Positions 35,275 to 37,701 of a stretch of 37,701 nt of DNA are shown in pieces; position 1 is the first letter of the stretch, and each line of letters opens with the position of its first letter. The notes beneath the pieces were generated by a model. The model had not been told where the DNA came from, searched no databases, and saw only the letters and a program-made list of their open reading frames with translations. Origin of the DNA: Rhodospirillaceae bacterium (GTDB lineage Bacteria; Pseudomonadota; Alphaproteobacteria; GCA-2731375). The position numbers were made by a program, and so were the translations under genes. The stretch spans positions 1-37,701 of the forward strand of contig JABIRL010000120.1 in NCBI GenBank assembly GCA_018667855.1, in the 5' to 3' direction.

Positions 35275-35886
35275 ATGAAATTTTATAATTCGATCGGACC
35301 AAACCCGCGCGTCGTGCGCATGTTCATGGCCGAAAAAGGCATCGATATCCCGCGTGAGGAAATCGATATCATGGCGGGCGTCAATCGCGAGGCGGATTAT
35401 CTCAAGGTCAATGTGTCCGGACAATGCCCCGCGTTGGAGTTGGATGACGGCGCCATCTTGGCGGAAATAACCGCGATCTGTGAATATTTGGAGGAAACTC
35501 AGCCTGAACCCGCACTGATCGGCACAACGGCCGAAGAACGCGCGGAAACCCGCATGTGGGTGCGGCGCGTCGATCTGAATATCTGCGAACCCATGGGCAA
35601 TGGTTTCCGCTTTTCGACCGGTATTAAGATGTTCGAGAACCGCATGCGTTGTCTGCCCGAAGCAGCCGCAGGCTTGAAGGATATTGCACAGGACCGATTG
35701 AAATGGCTGGACGGATTGCTGGAGGGGAATTCCTTTATTGCCGGCGATCGCCTTACCTTGGCCGATATTCTATTGTTCGGATTCGTCGATTTCTTCGCCG
35801 GCGTGGATCAACCCATTGATCCCGAGTTGAAAAACATCAATGCCTGGCACGGTCGCATGAAAGCCCGGCCCAGCGCCGAGGCTTAA
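35275..35886 (+). CDS. Glutathione S-transferase family protein
   Basis: The 203-residue protein has an N-terminal thioredoxin-fold domain (1-75), with the cis-proline in SGQCPALELDDG (P52) and E64 in place of the usual Glu-Ser glutathione contact. A helical C-terminal domain (about 85-200) contains LDGLLEGNSFIAGDRLTLADILLFG (in part residues 140-165), whose Asp is the N-capping residue typical of GSTs. A Ser or Tyr near residues 4-6 could activate the thiol. GGGGAGG lies upstream at longer than usual spacing. It probably conjugates or reduces small electrophiles; the substrate is unknown. Confidence 0.92.
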   Translation: MKFYNSIGPNPRVVRMFMAEKGIDIPREEIDIMAGVNREADYLKVNVSGQCPALELDDGAILAEITAICEYLEETQPEPALIGTTAEERAETRMWVRRVDLNICEPMGNGFRFSTGIKMFENRMRCLPEAAAGLKDIAQDRLKWLDGLLEGNSFIAGDRLTLADILLFGFVDFFAGVDQPIDPELKNINAWHGRMKARPSAEA

Positions 35887-35921
35887 TCGAAATTACCCTA
35901 TCAAACAAAGGAAACCTCTTA

Positions 35922-36422
35922 ATGGACGACGACGCAAAAAAAACGGCCCTACGCATGATCCCTTATGGCATCTATGTGATGACGGCGGAAAACGACGGCG
36001 AAGTGGCCGCAGCGACGGTGAACTGGGTAACGCAGACTTCTTTCGCCCCGCCCCTGGTGGTGGTTGGCGTGAAGTCGGATTCCGGTGCTTATGGCATCGC
36101 CAAGGGGGCCGGTAACTTTGCCCTGAACATGCTGGGCAAGGGCCAGCAAGGCCTGGCTTTCGGCTTCTTCAAACCGGCCACCCGCGACGGCAACACAGTC
36201 AGCGGCGAGCCCTTCCATTCAGGCAGCACCGGCGCGCCCATTCTGGACAATGCCGTCGCCTCCGTTGAATGCAAGATCGTGGAGATTGTCGAACAGGGCG
36301 ATCATCACATCATGGTTGGCGAAGTGGTCGACGCCAATGTCGCCACGCAGCCCGAGGGCCGCGCCGACGAGGCGATCCTGGAGATGAAGGAGTTGGGAGA
36401 CAACGTCTTCTACGGCGGTTGA
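35922..36422 (+). CDS. Flavin reductase-like domain protein
   Basis: The 166-residue protein belongs to the FMN-binding flavin reductase-like family (PF01613). It starts with RMIPYGIYVMTAENDGEVAAATVNW, the strand-turn that binds the flavin, and has PPLVVVGVKSDSGAYG and FALNMLGKGQQGLAFGFFKP. Such proteins reduce free flavin for two-component monooxygenases or bind flavin in other roles. No partner oxygenase is next to it. AAAGGAAA lies at normal spacing before the ATG. It follows the GST gene by 35 nt and may share its transcript. Confidence 0.9.
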   Translation: MDDDAKKTALRMIPYGIYVMTAENDGEVAAATVNWVTQTSFAPPLVVVGVKSDSGAYGIAKGAGNFALNMLGKGQQGLAFGFFKPATRDGNTVSGEPFHSGSTGAPILDNAVASVECKIVEIVEQGDHHIMVGEVVDANVATQPEGRADEAILEMKELGDNVFYGG

Positions 36423-36428
36423 TGCTGT

Positions 36429-36459
36429 CCAGGCCGCCGGAAAAAAGCCGGCGGCCTGG
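36429..36459 (+). terminator. Strong hairpin after the flavin reductase gene
   Basis: CCAGGCCGCCGG (36429-36440) pairs perfectly with CCGGCGGCCTGG (36448-36459) around AAAAAAG, 6 nt after the stop codon. No T-run follows, but stem strength and position suit a transcript end. Confidence 0.75.
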
Positions 36460-36500
36460 CCACACAACTCTGCCGATTTAAACGCCTAATTATTAACAAT

Positions 36501-36516
36501 TGTGACGGCCGTCACA
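36501..36516. promoter_or_regulatory. Perfect CRP-type palindrome TGTGA-N6-TCACA upstream of the PAS gene
   Basis: TGTGACGGCCGTCACA is a perfect 16-bp palindrome matching the CRP/FNR-superfamily half-site TGTGA-N6-TCACA, with A/T-rich flanks (AAT and TTT). It lies 88 nt upstream of the PAS gene start, between a terminator and that gene, an ideal activator position. Which regulator binds it is unknown. Confidence 0.55.
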
Positions 36517-36603
36517 TTTTTGTCTATCCGCTGAAGCTAATATTAGCGCTCCCGGGATCTCCGCCATGCTGGCGGATAGGTTGCAGATCCGGAGGACGGG
36601 ATT

Positions 36604-37065
36604 GTGACGGCGATTGAGTTAGATTCGAGTACCGATACGGCATTACAGCAAACGCTGGATTACTGGCAGCGTCTGCGTGGTGGCCGCCGTATGCCCGCGC
36701 GAAAGGACCTGAACCCCGCTGATATACCGCGGCTATTGCCAAAATTGATGCTGGCCGACGTCGGCCAGGAAAAAGCGGATGCAGACATTCCGCGAATACG
36801 GTTTCGCCTGGTGGGCACGGAGGTCGTAATTCGGTTCGGTTACGAAATGACCGGTTATGAATTGTCGGAAATTGATTACGGAAACCAGGCGGAAAAGATA
36901 GCCGGTCTCTACCGCAGGGCCGTGGATCGCGCGCTGCCGCAGTTCGCCAGAATCGAACTCAGCCAGGGACCGACCCGGATAATTCACATGCAACAACTGC
37001 TTTTGCCATTGTCTGATGACGGCACCAATGTGAACATGATCCTGGCGGTGGTGCATTGCCAATAA
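36604..37065 (+). CDS. PAS_5 family protein
   Basis: The 153-residue protein resembles the PAS_5 family (PF07310), found in several copies in Rhodospirillales-type genomes. The signature regions are LDYWQRLRGGRRMPARKDLNP (part of residues 19-39), IPRLLPKLMLADV and FRLVGTEVVIRFGYEMTGYEL. The C-terminal part ends QQLLLPLSDDGTNVNMILA, a PAS beta-hairpin. No output domain is attached, so it may be a partner or small-ligand sensor. The start is a GTG with GGAGG 7 nt upstream. It stands alone with its own upstream control region. Confidence 0.87.
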   Translation: MTAIELDSSTDTALQQTLDYWQRLRGGRRMPARKDLNPADIPRLLPKLMLADVGQEKADADIPRIRFRLVGTEVVIRFGYEMTGYELSEIDYGNQAEKIAGLYRRAVDRALPQFARIELSQGPTRIIHMQQLLLPLSDDGTNVNMILAVVHCQ

Positions 37066-37086
37066 TACCAAGGTGTTTGGTATAAT
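37056..37086 (+). promoter_or_regulatory. Possible sigma-70 promoter and hairpin before the DUF3179 gene
   Basis: TTGCCA (37056-37061) and a consensus TATAAT (37081-37086) are 19 bp apart, slightly long. A perfect 7-bp hairpin, ATACCAA with TTGGTAT (37065-37083), overlaps the PAS stop codon and the -10 box. It may end PAS transcription or hide the promoter. The ribosome-binding site AGGAGGG follows at 37103. Confidence 0.35.
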
Positions 37087-37116
37087 AGGCCGTCGCAGTG
37101 ATAGGAGGGCATCAAT

Positions 37117-37701
37117 TTGACCCCGATGTGGCGCATCGGAATTCCGCTCATATGTCTGTTATTTTTCCTAACCCCTGTATCCGTTCGGGCGGCGCATACC
37201 CTTGGGGCGGACCCGGTGACCCAGGCCGCCAATGACGTCATGTACGGCAGCGCGGAAAAAGCCAGGGAAGCCCTTGCTTTCATGCGCAAGCGGGGCAAAC
37301 GGGACGTGGTCGCCGGGCTGATCTTGAGCCTGCAATTCAATCGCCGTAGCGACGAGCCGATCCTGGAAACCCTCAAGGCCCTGACCGGTCATGACGCGCA
37401 CACCTGGCATCTTTGGATGTTGTGGCAGGAAGCCAACGGCGAACCCCGCCCCCATGCCAGTTTCGCCGGGCTGATGCTGCAGAACCTGAGCCGAATCGAC
37501 AAGCGGTTTGGCGTATTTTTCCGCTCCCGCTGGAGCAAACCGTCCAGCATGCGCATTCGCATGGAAGAAATCGTCTGGGGCGGCGTCGGTGCCGTGACCG
37601 GTATTCCGTCCCTGGATAGACCCCATATGCAACCGGCCGCGGCGGCGGATTATTTACGTGATGATGATCTGGTTTTCGGCGTTGAAATCAATGGTGATAC
37701 C
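37117..37701 (+). CDS. DUF3179 domain protein, 5' part only
   Basis: From a TTG at 37117 the frame is open for 195 codons to the window end. AGGAGGG lies 7 nt upstream, while the ATG at 37126 is too far from it. A signal peptide covers about residues 1-26 (PLICLLFFLTPVSVRA). A helical region follows, then the start of DUF3179 with GIPSLDRPHM, AADYLRDDDLVFGVEINGD, whose family continues with a conserved His/Trp-rich core that is cut off here. DUF3179 proteins are exported and their function is unknown. It is preceded by a possible promoter of its own. Confidence 0.85.
   Translation, partial: MTPMWRIGIPLICLLFFLTPVSVRAAHTLGADPVTQAANDVMYGSAEKAREALAFMRKRGKRDVVAGLILSLQFNRRSDEPILETLKALTGHDAHTWHLWMLWQEANGEPRPHASFAGLMLQNLSRIDKRFGVFFRSRWSKPSSMRIRMEEIVWGGVGAVTGIPSLDRPHMQPAAAADYLRDDDLVFGVEINGDT

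Overview
The window is GC-rich chromosomal DNA from an alphaproteobacterium, most likely a free-living, probably aquatic member of the Rhodospirillales or a near relative. The evidence is the mreB-mreC order, the alphaproteobacterial style of IlvI, a CtrA-type box next to a GANTC (CcrM) site at mreB, a HIG1 twin-membrane protein, a PAS_5 protein, and intergenic palindromes of the CCCGCGAAAGCGGG and CCGGGCTTGACCCGG type that are common in that class. No tRNA, rRNA, CRISPR array or intact transposase was seen. The lineage is inferred from gene content only.

Layout. 1-1995 (minus): mreB and the 5' part of mreC (cell-shape operon). 2396-6547: separate metabolic genes (serine hydrolase, amidase, acyl-CoA dehydrogenase). 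6551-7740: a small AT-rich islet with one DUF4393/Abi-alpha gene between 20-bp inverted repeats, the clearest foreign insertion in the window. 7753-10042: a phosphotriesterase-like hydrolase divergent from a FIST sensory protein. 10134-14665 (minus): miaA, then the branched-chain amino acid operon ilvI-ilvN-ilvC. 14695-16886: serB convergent with a SPOR-tailed D-Ala-D-Ala carboxypeptidase.

17215-31714 is a catabolic locus resembling acyclic-terpene (Atu) or leucine/isovalerate (Liu) utilisation. Ten minus-strand genes run acyl-CoA ligase, AtuA-like DUF1446 protein, acyl-CoA carboxylase beta subunit, enoyl-CoA hydratase, biotin carboxylase alpha subunit, two tandem nitronate-monooxygenase-like flavoproteins, a TIGR03084 protein, a VOC protein and an SDR. 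Divergent from them are an acyl-CoA dehydrogenase and a TetR regulator joined by a 4-nt overlap. The expected order of chemistry is CoA activation, dehydrogenation, biotin-dependent carboxylation and hydration. No HMG-CoA-lyase-type gene is present here, so the cleavage step must lie elsewhere or be done differently.

31711-37701 holds ordinary genes: a class III aminotransferase, a HIG1 protein with a PduO-type cobalamin adenosyltransferase, an MFS transporter, a GST, a flavin reductase-like protein, a PAS_5 protein preceded by a perfect CRP-type palindrome, and the 5' part of a DUF3179 gene cut by the window end.

Most gene calls rest on family motifs recognised by reading. Exact substrates in the catabolic locus and all regulatory sites are inference.
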